A DNA stretch of 41,916 nt from an uncultured Collinsella sp. (lineage in GTDB: Bacteria; Actinomycetota; Coriobacteriia; Coriobacteriales; Coriobacteriaceae): contig CALJMO010000069.1 in assembly GCA_937982065.1 (NCBI GenBank), positions 1-41,916 of the forward strand. The letters are read 5' to 3'. Made by a program: the position numbers and the translations under genes. Shown here in pieces: positions 25,827 through 32,894 of the stretch (its first letter is position 1; every line of letters starts with the position of its first letter). The notes under the pieces are model-generated. The model saw only the letters and a list, made by a program, of their open reading frames with translations, did no database searches and had not been told where the DNA came from.

Positions 25827-26243
25827 CTACTCGGCCTCTTCGGCGTCCTCTGCGTCGTCGGGCTCAACAGACTCGACGGGCACCGAGGTCACGTTGTCCT
25901 CGACCGAATCGACGATGTCGCGCACATGGGCCAGGAATGCCGTGCGCTCGGGGGCGGTCATGACGCGGACGCGGGCCAGGATAAGCTCGTCGAGCACGCG
26001 CTGTGCCGCGGTCTCGCCCTGCATGCCCAGGCGCTCGGTCAGGTCGGAGATGGTGCCGCCGGCCTGCTCGAACATGTCAGACACGCTGCGGGCGATATCG
26101 GGGGTGCCGGCATCCTTGCGGACCTGCTCGCCCTTGGTATTGAGGTCGTCAAGGACCTTCTTGCCGCCCTCGACGGCAACGGCAGCGGCGCCGAAGCCCA
26201 CGTTGATGGCACCGTTAACAAGCTGATCGAGTTTCATAACCAT
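25827..26243 (-). CDS. Phasin-like helical protein, partner of AarF
   Basis: 138 residues, predicted mostly alpha-helical. It begins MVMKLDQLVNGAINVGFGAA, contains KKVLDDLNTKG and ISDLTERL-type amphipathic stretches, and ends in a very acidic tail (VEPDDAEDAEEAE). This shape resembles the phasin/polyhydroxyalkanoate-regulator-like proteins often encoded next to AarF in Gram-positive gut bacteria, and the identification rests mainly on that pairing. GGAG six bases upstream supports the ATG at 26243; an in-frame TTG lies just before it. It is the first gene of a two-gene operon with the AarF kinase. A function other than lipid-granule or membrane association cannot be excluded. Confidence 0.65.
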   Translation of the reverse strand: MVMKLDQLVNGAINVGFGAAAVAVEGGKKVLDDLNTKGEQVRKDAGTPDIARSVSDMFEQAGGTISDLTERLGMQGETAAQRVLDELILARVRVMTAPERTAFLAHVRDIVDSVEDNVTSVPVESVEPDDAEDAEEAE

Positions 26244-26334
26244 GGTTGGCTCCAATCATGAACAACTGCATTGGCCTTCTTGTACCCAAGATTGGGCGAA
26301 CGACACAAAATCGTTTTACCGCCAAGGTAGGAAT

Positions 26335-26373
26335 CGAGCGGGGCAAAGCCCTCGACGGCGTTTGCCCCGCTCG
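26335..26373 (-). terminator. Hairpin downstream of the dipeptidase gene
   Basis: CGAGCGGGGCAAA (26335-26347) pairs exactly with 26361-26373, giving a 13-bp stem with a 13-nt loop. It lies 19 bp after the pepD stop. The following sequence on the minus strand (ATTCCTACCTT) is not a clean T-run. Confidence 0.6.
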
Positions 26374-26391
26374 CTCGTTGCAAGGTCGGCT

Positions 26392-27915
26392 TTACCTCAC
26401 ATTGTCGTTCATCGCGAAGGAATTCTTCATGGCACAGCTCGTGGTGTAGAGGACCTTGCCCAACAGAGCATCGGTCTCCACCCGCACGCGCTCGGCAAAC
26501 TCCTCGTTGGCGCGGGCAAGCTCGGCGGGCACCTCGGCCTCGGGCAGCGCGGCCACGACAGCGTCAACGTCGTGAATCTGCTTGTGGCCCATGCCGCCGA
26601 CCTTTTCCTGATAATCCTCGACCGCACGACCGCACTCATGGAAGCGAACATCGGCCAAGGCACCGATCAGGCGATTTGCCCAATAGAAATTCTCGGACGT
26701 CACGCGAGCCTGCGTGTCGGCATAGTACTCGGGCATGGTCTCGACATTGGCGTACAGCGGCACGAGTGCGTTAAACGAGTTGGAGCCAAACGCCATCCAC
26801 TGCACGGCGCGATACGCCGGCTGCGCATAGGGACGCAGCTGCAACACGGCGAGCTGGCTGTTGCGGTTGATGCCGATGGGGCGATAGGCGCCGCGCGTGG
26901 CGGGCGTGCCCTTGCTGCCGTAGCAGTCGTACTCCGTACCCTGGTAGTGGCTCGAAAGCACGTACTTGATGTCCTCGATGGTCACCTTGCGCTCGGGCAC
27001 GCGGCTCCAGGGGATGTCGTCGCTCTCGGGCGTGTAGTCGGCCTCGGGACCGTCCCACACATCGCTGGGATTGAGGCAGCGCTGCATGTACCAGGCGCGC
27101 GGCGTGTTGTAGACGTGATCGCTGTCGCTGTGCGAGCCAAAGGCCTCGCGCGGGTTAAAGACCGCGGCGGGACCGTCGCCCTCGACGCCCAGCGTCAGAT
27201 CCAGATGCCACTCGGTCATCCAGGAGCGCAGGTCGGCGGAGCACATGTGGTCGACCTGGGCGCCCTCGGCGTCGTCCAGGTCAAAGCTATCGATACCCAG
27301 CTGGTTAGGCATGGTCACATAGGCGTCATCGGGCACGCGCTTGGCGATCCAGTGGTGGCCGCCGATGGTCTCGAGCCACCAGATCTCGTCAACGTCACTA
27401 AAGGCGATGCCGTTGTTCTCGTAGGTACCGTAGCGCTCGAGCAGGTCGCCCAGGATACGCACACCGTCGCGGGCGGACTTGGCATACGGCAGCACCAGGG
27501 TCACCATGTCCTCCTCGCCCAGACCGCCGGGCTGCGCCGGAACATAGCCGTCCTCGCCCTCGTTGCCCTTGGCGGGCACGTAGTCGACAAGCGGATCGGC
27601 GCCGCGGACGCGCTCGTTGGTGGTAAGCGTCTCGGTTGCGGACATGCCAACGTTGAGCTCGTTGAAGCCGGCCTCAGCCCAAATGCCATGACCCGGGACA
27701 ACGTCGGGGACGCTTGTGTAACGCATGGGATTGTCGGGCAGCTCAACGGTCAGGTGGCTCAGGACACTCGTGTAGACACGCGGCTGCTCGTCGGGATGCA
27801 CTACGCGCATGCGCTTGGGCTCAAACACCCCGTTGGACGAGTCCTCGTTGCGGGCGACCAGGGTCGACCCGTCATAGCTCGCGTTCTTACCAACCAAAAT
27901 CGTTGTGCACGGCAT
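26392..27915 (-). CDS. pepD: C69 family dipeptidase
   Basis: 507-residue peptidase of family C69, an N-terminal-nucleophile hydrolase cleaving dipeptides in the cytoplasm. It starts MPCTTILVGKNASYDGSTL; Cys3 is the expected nucleophile once the first residues are removed. ARNEDSS follows, and further family blocks are GFNELNVGMSATETL, the WWLETIGGHHWIAKRVPD stretch, AYVTMPNQ and GTEYDCYG. The start at 27915 is preferred because GGAGG is six bases ahead; an in-frame ATG two codons earlier directly abuts that ribosome site. The gene stands alone between the phasin-like/aarF operon and the 220-bp inverted-repeat element. Peptide scavenging is the likely role. Confidence 0.93.
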   Translation of the reverse strand: MPCTTILVGKNASYDGSTLVARNEDSSNGVFEPKRMRVVHPDEQPRVYTSVLSHLTVELPDNPMRYTSVPDVVPGHGIWAEAGFNELNVGMSATETLTTNERVRGADPLVDYVPAKGNEGEDGYVPAQPGGLGEEDMVTLVLPYAKSARDGVRILGDLLERYGTYENNGIAFSDVDEIWWLETIGGHHWIAKRVPDDAYVTMPNQLGIDSFDLDDAEGAQVDHMCSADLRSWMTEWHLDLTLGVEGDGPAAVFNPREAFGSHSDSDHVYNTPRAWYMQRCLNPSDVWDGPEADYTPESDDIPWSRVPERKVTIEDIKYVLSSHYQGTEYDCYGSKGTPATRGAYRPIGINRNSQLAVLQLRPYAQPAYRAVQWMAFGSNSFNALVPLYANVETMPEYYADTQARVTSENFYWANRLIGALADVRFHECGRAVEDYQEKVGGMGHKQIHDVDAVVAALPEAEVPAELARANEEFAERVRVETDALLGKVLYTTSCAMKNSFAMNDNVR

Positions 27916-28007
27916 GCGCATCCTCCTTGAGCGAAGAAATCAAACGGCAACAGTGTATCGCTTCGGCGCAAAAAGGGCGAAACCGCCGCCCCGGCAGCCC
28001 CTGTGGG

Positions 28008-28227
28008 CAAAAAATGCCAAATATGAGTACTGTCACCAATTTAGTAGCAGCAATTTAAGCGAATGCAGGTGTCGATAATCTACATTTGTTCAAAAGCTTG
28101 ACAATGTAATTCCTCATAAGTCCAATAAAATAGGCTCTCTATCGATAATAAATACCGATAGAGAGCCAAAATGACCTAAAACATATGTGACTATCTTGGC
28201 AACAGTACTCATATTTGGCGTTTTTTG
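28008..28227. repeat. 220-bp AT-rich element with 26-bp terminal inverted repeats
   Basis: Termini 28008-28033 and 28202-28227 are inverted copies identical at 25 of 26 positions, starting CAAAAAATGCCAAATATGAG. Inside is a 12-bp perfect hairpin (GGCTCTCTATCG, 28133-28144 with 28156-28167) followed on the minus strand by TATTTTATT, which resembles an intrinsic terminator and could stop the folD transcript. GC is far below that of the surrounding genes. No gene, and no clear target duplication, is visible. It fills most of the 354-bp gap upstream of pepD. Confidence 0.8.
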
Positions 28228-28269
28228 ACCACGTGGTATATGGCTAACCCCTCAAACAGCCCAAAACGC

Positions 28270-29124
28270 CTATTTCGATGCGCGCTCCGCCGCCACGATC
28301 ACGTGCTTGGCGAGAATCGCAGTGGTCACAGCCCCCACGCCGCCCGGCACGGGTGTGATGGCGTTAACGATCGGCTCCGCAGCATCAAAATCGACGTCGC
28401 CGACCAGCTTGCCGGCGTCCTCATCCCAGTTGATGCCCACATCGATGATCGTTTGGCCCTCGCGAACCGCATCCGCTCCAATCGTGCGCGCACGTCCAAC
28501 CGCGGCAACAACAATGTCGGCAGAACGGCACTCGGCAGCCAAGTCGCGCGTATGCGTATGGCACGTCGTCACCGTGGCATTGCGAGCCGTAAGCATGGCT
28601 GCAACGGGACGGCCAATCACTAGCGAGCGACCGATGACCGCGACCTTGGCCCCATCCAGCTCAACGTCGTAATGGTCCAGCAACGCCAGCACGGCCTCGG
28701 CCGTGCAAGGAGCAAAACCCTCGCCACGCCCCGAAAGCGCCGTAAGCAGCGAGGCCGGCGTCATGGAGTCAACATCCTTGGCAGGATCGAGTGCCGCGGC
28801 AACTGCATCCTCGTCAAGCCCAGCGGGCAACGGACGAAACATCAGGCAGCCATGAACAGCAGGGTCGGCATTGATGTCCTCGATGGCCGCCAGCAGCTCA
28901 TCCTGCGAAACATCGGTGGGAAGCAAAACGCGGCGAGCCTCAATGCCAACCTTTTCGCAGCGCTTGAGGGCACCGCGCTCGTAGGACAGGTCGTCCTCGC
29001 GCTCGCCCACGCGCACGATAGCAAGCGTCGGCACAACGCCGCGCTCGCGCAGAACAGCACAACGAGCGGCAAGCTCCTCAGTCAACGCGCGGGCGACAGG
29101 AGCGCCCTTCAACAGCTCAGCCAT
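28270..29124 (-). CDS. folD: Methylene-THF dehydrogenase FolD lacking cyclohydrolase residues
   Basis: 284-residue FolD homologue. The family fold is clear: VGEREDDLSYERGALKRCEK, PLPAGLDEDAV, KDVDSMTP, the Rossmann motif AVIGRSLVIGRPVA, and ITPVPGGVGAVTTAIL. Aligned without gaps to E. coli FolD, the tyrosine (Tyr48) and Asp119 are kept. However, the catalytic Lys of the YxxxK motif is Ala52, and the Gln that assists it (E. coli Gln98) is Phe96. The dehydrogenase step should work, but the cyclohydrolase step is probably lost. The ATG at 29124 has GAGGGGG ahead. It begins 2 bp after fchA, whose product has the missing activity. Confidence 0.93.
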   Translation of the reverse strand: MAELLKGAPVARALTEELAARCAVLRERGVVPTLAIVRVGEREDDLSYERGALKRCEKVGIEARRVLLPTDVSQDELLAAIEDINADPAVHGCLMFRPLPAGLDEDAVAAALDPAKDVDSMTPASLLTALSGRGEGFAPCTAEAVLALLDHYDVELDGAKVAVIGRSLVIGRPVAAMLTARNATVTTCHTHTRDLAAECRSADIVVAAVGRARTIGADAVREGQTIIDVGINWDEDAGKLVGDVDFDAAEPIVNAITPVPGGVGAVTTAILAKHVIVAAERASK

Positions 29125-29126
29125 GG

Positions 29127-29759
29127 CTACCCCCTCTTCCTTGCGGCATCGGCGGCACGGCGCGCAAGCGCATCGGCGCGCGGCAGCCACGTATCGAGCA
29201 GTTCGTCACATGCAGCCTCGAGCTCCTCGGCGCGGGCACGATCCTTCATAGACGTGGTGTTCGCAAAGAGCGTCAAGCTCGCGCCCTGCATGGCCGCGCG
29301 GCAAAACACGGCACCGCACGCCACATCGGAGAGCAGCTGTCGGGAGCCCTTGTCCGCCATGTCCTCGAGCAGCGCCAGCGCGCGCCCGCAGGCATCCATG
29401 ATCCGATATGGCGGCATGGCGGCCACGTGCAACGCATCCTGAATCGTAGCCGGTCGAGCCGGATCATCGCGCGGAATACCGTATGCCGCAGACACCTGGC
29501 CGTACGCACGAACATCCTCGGCGACCAGACCCACAAGTTCCTGCGCCAACTCATCCGCCTGGGCAAACGCGCGCGTCAGATCGTCCGCGCGATCGGCAAG
29601 CGCGGGGTTCGTCGCGCCATAGCGAGCAACCATCCCGCACAGCGAGGCACCCAGCGCTCCCACAAACGCGCTGGCGCTGCCGCCGCCGGGAACCGGCTCG
29701 CGTGCAGCCAACGCCTCAGCAAAACCGCGACAGGTTTTATCCATCATCTCTTGGCTCAT
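29127..29759 (-). CDS. fchA: FchA-type methenyl-THF cyclohydrolase / formimino-THF cyclodeaminase
   Basis: 210-residue all-helical protein of the cyclodeaminase/cyclohydrolase family. The signature PVPGGGSASAFVGALGASL appears at residues 22-40. The EDVRAYGQVSAAYG block, the PYRIMDACGRALALLEDMAD helix and the DVACGAVFCRAAMQGA stretch follow the family pattern. In acetogenic clostridia such proteins hydrolyse methenyl-THF to 10-formyl-THF. The start at 29759 has AGAGGTG ahead. folD begins 2 bp after its stop, so the two are one operon. Formate-THF ligase lies about 11.5 kb away in the same direction. Because FolD here lacks cyclohydrolase residues, FchA is the likely source of that step; a histidine-degradation role is the alternative, but no hut gene is nearby. 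Confidence 0.9.
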   Translation of the reverse strand: MSQEMMDKTCRGFAEALAAREPVPGGGSASAFVGALGASLCGMVARYGATNPALADRADDLTRAFAQADELAQELVGLVAEDVRAYGQVSAAYGIPRDDPARPATIQDALHVAAMPPYRIMDACGRALALLEDMADKGSRQLLSDVACGAVFCRAAMQGASLTLFANTTSMKDRARAEELEAACDELLDTWLPRADALARRAADAARKRG

Positions 29760-29802
29760 CGAAACACCTCTGCCCACCGCGCCGGCCACCACGGGCCGCA
29801 CG

Positions 29803-29848
29803 CATAATAAAAAATGGGACAACGACGCCAGGAAGCAGTTGTCCCATT
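29803..29848 (-). terminator. Intrinsic terminator upstream of fchA
   Basis: AATGGGACAAC (29813-29823) pairs with GTTGTCCCATT (29838-29848), and the minus strand continues TTTTTTATTATG. It lies 97 bp past the zinc-ribbon gene stop and 44 bp before the fchA start, so it either ends the upstream transcript or attenuates fchA-folD. Confidence 0.8.
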
Positions 29849-29944
29849 CATCGATCTTGTCCAAGCCAGTCTAGCCCATAAGACAAAGGCTGTCAGGAGC
29901 TCTGGCTATCGGTGTTTCCGATTGCCGGCTATAGGCACGGGCGC

Positions 29945-30796
29945 CTAGCCCACCTGGAACGTCGGCAGCAGCGTGTCGATAATCTTCGACCCCATGTCGC
30001 GGTTTGCAGTCGAATACTCCAGATGCGCCGTGGCAATCGTCGAATCCGTGACGATCGTCTTTTCGTAAATGATCGTGTCGCCCTCGCGCCACGAGACCAC
30101 GTACCAGTTGTCGCCCTCTGCGGTATAGAGGTCGGCCTTGCCCGAGGTGTCCGCATCGACGAACATCTCGTGTGCAGTTTCGTCGTTAATGTTGACGTAG
30201 CCAAACAGGTTGATCACAAAACCCGTCTCCGGATCCTCATACCTGGCGCCACTGCCGCTGGGAGTATCTTCCATCTCAAAGCGATTGGGAATCGACATGC
30301 TATAAGGATGCATGTCGTTCGTGTACGTATACACGTCGGTTAGGTAATCGTCCGAATCGCCCGAGCCGTAGTATGCCGATTCGTCCTCGGGAACGGCCTC
30401 GTCATCCGACGACGAAGACTCCTTGGCCTTGGACTTGTCATCCTTCTTCTTAGCAGAAGAATCTTTCTCGTCCGAAGACCCAGTATCAATCACCGAAATC
30501 TGCGTGTCAGAGCTCTTGGACCCGTTAAGCATCGTGAGCGCAAACACCGTGCCACCCCCGAGGAGTACCACGGCGGCACACGCCACCGCGATAATGACCG
30601 GCGCCTTGCTCTTAGGCTTTTGAGGCGCAGGCGCGACCGGCGGCATCGATTGGGTCAGGCCCGGGCCGGCTGTGGGCGCAGAAGTCGGAGCAGCAGCCGT
30701 AGGCGTCGGCACGGAACCGCCAGCCAGCGAGGCCCCACAGTGCGTACAAAACGTCGATCCATCGGGAACTTGCTGTCCGCATTTTTGACAGAACAT
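29945..30796 (-). CDS. Zinc-ribbon single-pass membrane protein
   Basis: 283 residues. It opens with a zinc ribbon, MFCQKCGQQVPDGSTFCTHC, ending CG, then a Pro/Ala/Thr-rich linker, one membrane helix (residues about 67-90, VIIAVACAAVVLLGGGTVFAL), and a Ser/Asp/Lys-rich stalk. The extracellular domain (about 160-283) contains YSMSIPNRFEME, INLFGYVN, WREGDTIIYEK and ends LLPTFQVG. The ribbon is cytoplasmic and the folded domain outside. The C-terminal part resembles the beta-rich domains of other zinc-ribbon surface proteins of Gram-positive gut bacteria, but I cannot name a family. AAAGG precedes the ATG. It stands alone between the fchA leader and the lipoprotein cassettes. Function unknown. 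Confidence 0.8.
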   Translation of the reverse strand: MFCQKCGQQVPDGSTFCTHCGASLAGGSVPTPTAAAPTSAPTAGPGLTQSMPPVAPAPQKPKSKAPVIIAVACAAVVLLGGGTVFALTMLNGSKSSDTQISVIDTGSSDEKDSSAKKKDDKSKAKESSSSDDEAVPEDESAYYGSGDSDDYLTDVYTYTNDMHPYSMSIPNRFEMEDTPSGSGARYEDPETGFVINLFGYVNINDETAHEMFVDADTSGKADLYTAEGDNWYVVSWREGDTIIYEKTIVTDSTIATAHLEYSTANRDMGSKIIDTLLPTFQVG

Positions 30797-31159
30797 CGTT
30801 CGACCTTTCGTGGTTTAGCTTTTGTCACAGCCAAGTCTAAAACCTCAAGCCGGCATTGCTGTTGCGCAACATTAGGAGCATCAACCAAGCCGCACGCTTG
30901 CCCAGCGCCAGGCCCACCTTGCGGCAAGCCCGCACACGCAAACATGGGACATCTGGCCCACCTTTCGAGACTCCCGGGCAGCACAAGCTGGGGCATATCT
31001 ATAAGTAAGGAACCCGTTGGGGCACGGCCGCGCAACGGCCACAAGCGATGAACGGAGGTATAAGCCGCACAGTACACAGAGACATCCGCCGCCAGCGCAA
31101 TCAGCACCCCAACAGCATGCGGCGCCGTGATGTCATCGGCAGACAAGGAGGACGCCACC
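30797..31159. other. 363-bp gap between divergent genes (zinc-ribbon and first lipoprotein)
   Basis: The two genes point away from each other, so both promoters should lie here. The only clear signal is the block at 30944-30969, described separately, which is repeated upstream of the second lipoprotein. TATAAG at about 31000 is a possible -10 box for the first lipoprotein. I saw no gene in it. Confidence 0.5.
30944..30969 (+). promoter_or_regulatory. Conserved upstream block of lipoprotein 1 with near-palindrome
   Basis: ATGGGACATCTGGCCCACC and the following TTTCGAG recur upstream of the paralogous gene at 31903-31929. The centre, TGGGACATCTGGCCCA (30945-30960), is an inverted repeat with one mismatch (TGGGNCA-N2-TGGCCCA). 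It is likely an operator or an activator site. Confidence 0.45.
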
Positions 31160-31762
31160 ATGAAGAAAAAGACCCTATCGATCCTTTCCCTTTGCATCGC
31201 CCTCTTTGCCGCGTTTGCCCTTGTCGGCTGCGGCGGGAACGCATCGGGCGGGGGCAGCAGCGCATCCAAGAGCGAGGGCAAGGAAAAAGCTCCCGTCGCC
31301 AAGAAGACCGACTTTATCTGGTTTAAGGTCGAGATGCCCGAGAGCGTTGGCGTAAGCGACTCCGCTGGCAAGAATGCCGACAGGGTCCAGCTCACCTTCC
31401 CCGAAGACGAGAACGGTTCGGCCGATCGCTTTATCCCCGTTTGGAAAAAAGCGCTAACGGCAGAGGAATCCCACGCCGACCAGGCAGAAAAGAAAGGTGA
31501 TACGTTCCAGTGGAAGGATGGCGGGTCCGTCGAGTATAACGGCAGGACCTGGCTCGTCGGAACGTACGAGGACAACAGCGGCGTCTCAACCCTCCTCTTT
31601 ACCGACGTTGAGCCGGGAAGCGTCTACGTTCTCATCTCGAACTTCGATCTGCATAAGAAAGAAGCCAAGGCGCTCCTCAACTCCATCGAGTTTCCCGATG
31701 ACATGGCGAAGGCAGTTGCCGAGGCACGCGAAGTCGAGATTTCGAGCATCGAGATCAAGTAA
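31160..31762 (+). CDS. Lipoprotein, first of a tandem pair
   Basis: 200 residues. A lipoprotein signal peptide (MKKKTLSILSLCIALFAAF then ALVGCGG, acylated Cys at about 24) is followed by a short Gly/Ser linker and one domain. That domain begins KKTDFIWFKVEMPESVGVSD, contains SVEYNGRTWLVGTY and SVYVLISNF, and ends with helix KEAKALLNSIEF and ISSIEIK. The ATG at 31160 has AAGGAGG ahead; an earlier in-frame start lacks one. The gene at 31994 is a paralogue along its whole length, and the upstream block and terminator are shared as well. I do not recognise a family, and the domain may be an extracytoplasmic sensor or binding domain; it is tethered to the outer membrane face of the cell. Confidence 0.85.
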   Translation: MKKKTLSILSLCIALFAAFALVGCGGNASGGGSSASKSEGKEKAPVAKKTDFIWFKVEMPESVGVSDSAGKNADRVQLTFPEDENGSADRFIPVWKKALTAEESHADQAEKKGDTFQWKDGGSVEYNGRTWLVGTYEDNSGVSTLLFTDVEPGSVYVLISNFDLHKKEAKALLNSIEFPDDMAKAVAEAREVEISSIEIK

Positions 31763-31822
31763 CGGGACCCCGCACACACCCACGTACGCGCGCCCCATTA
31801 AAACAACGGGCACCTCACCCCG

Positions 31823-31856
31823 GGGAGGGCCGACGGCACCGGCCCTCCCCTCTTTT
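31823..31856 (+). terminator. Intrinsic terminator of lipoprotein 1
   Basis: GGGGAGGGCCG and CGGCCCTCCCC form an 11-bp stem with a 7-nt loop, followed by TCTTTT. The stem is like that after the second lipoprotein. Confidence 0.9.
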
Positions 31857-31902
31857 GTGCCCTCGCATATTGCCACATGTCGGCGCAAATCCGACCCTCA
31901 GA

Positions 31903-31929
31903 ATGGGACACATGGCCCACCCTTACGAG
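31903..31929 (+). promoter_or_regulatory. Conserved upstream block of lipoprotein 2 with near-palindrome
   Basis: ATGGGACACATGGCCCACC followed by CTTACGAG matches the block at 30944-30969. TGGGACACATGGCCCA (31904-31919) is the same near-palindrome. TACAGT at 31941-31946 is a possible -10 box. Confidence 0.45.
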
Positions 31930-31993
31930 CCGCTCGCGCGTACAGTAAAGGCAGGTAATCCATGGGCGGTTACAGATCGAGGAGGACACGACC

Positions 31994-32587
31994 ATGAAAA
32001 AGAAGGCCTTTGCGATTCTCACCCTCTGCATCAGTCTCTTTGCCGCGGTTGCCCTGGTGGGCTGTGGCGGAAGCGGCGGCGCTACCGGCAGTGGCGGTGG
32101 CGGCGGAGCAGAAAAGCCAGCCGTGGATATGAGGACCGACTTCATTTGGTTTAAGGTCGAGGTCCCCGAGAGCGTCGAGATTACCGACGTCGCAGGCGAT
32201 ACCGCCGACAGGGCCCAGTTTAAGTTCACCGAGAGCGAGCACGCCAGCGATCGCTTCATCCCTGTCTTCGACTCTGACAAGAACGCTGACGAGCTGTTCG
32301 ACTACGAGGCAAAGTGGAATGCAAGCTTTGAGTGGACCGAGAATGACCCCGTCAAGTACAACGGCAAGACTTGGCGCAACGCTTCCTATACACACTCGGG
32401 CGGCGTGACGACTGAGTACTTCACCGAAGCAGGCGGCGGCAGCGTCTACGTGCGCATCGACAACGTCGAGGAGCACAAGGACGCCGTCGAGACCATGATG
32501 AAGTCTCTGGAATTTGCCGACGACATCGCCAAGGCAAAGACCGAGGCCATGGACGTCAAGCTCGACGATATCGAGATCAAGCGCTAA
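31994..32587 (+). CDS. Lipoprotein, second of a tandem pair
   Basis: 197 residues. The signal (MKKKAFAILTLCISLFAAV then ALVGCGGSG, acylated Cys at 24) and the domain start TDFIWFKVEVPESVEITDV closely follow the neighbouring lipoprotein. VKYNGKTWRNASYTHSG and GGSVYVRIDN match its middle, and the end reads AMDVKLDDIEIKR. Gly/Ala-rich residues 25-40 form the flexible tether. GAGGAGGA lies ahead of the ATG. The upstream near-palindrome and the downstream GGGAGGGCCG terminator are shared with copy 1, so promoter, gene and terminator were duplicated as one ~1-kb unit. Function unknown. Sequence divergence between copies (many substitutions, a changed middle) suggests separate roles. Confidence 0.85.
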   Translation: MKKKAFAILTLCISLFAAVALVGCGGSGGATGSGGGGGAEKPAVDMRTDFIWFKVEVPESVEITDVAGDTADRAQFKFTESEHASDRFIPVFDSDKNADELFDYEAKWNASFEWTENDPVKYNGKTWRNASYTHSGGVTTEYFTEAGGGSVYVRIDNVEEHKDAVETMMKSLEFADDIAKAKTEAMDVKLDDIEIKR

Positions 32588-32659
32588 GCGACTGGCGAGC
32601 GCAACGGGAAGCACGGACGCAGTGCAAACAAGCGACGGTATCTCATCGCTTCGTACCCA

Positions 32660-32692
32660 GGGAGGGCCGGTAAACCGACCCTCCCCTTTCTT
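32660..32692 (+). terminator. Intrinsic terminator of lipoprotein 2
   Basis: GGGAGGG-C-CGGT and ACCG-A-CCCTCCC form an 11-bp stem with one internal mismatch and a 2-nt loop, followed by CTTTCTT. Confidence 0.85.
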
Positions 32693-32894
32693 ATGCCGGT
32701 AGCCGACGAACGCGAAGATGCCGGACGCCGAAACCACTCCAAATGTGGCAACAGTACGAAAACGGCAAGCACCCCAACACGTCCACCCGCCGATTTATAG
32801 CGCCGCGCACACAATTTAAGCCGGCGCCTTTAAACATCTGGACGGTATAGTTACCAAAATGAGTGCATAACCGCACCCTGCGAACGGAGGAGTT

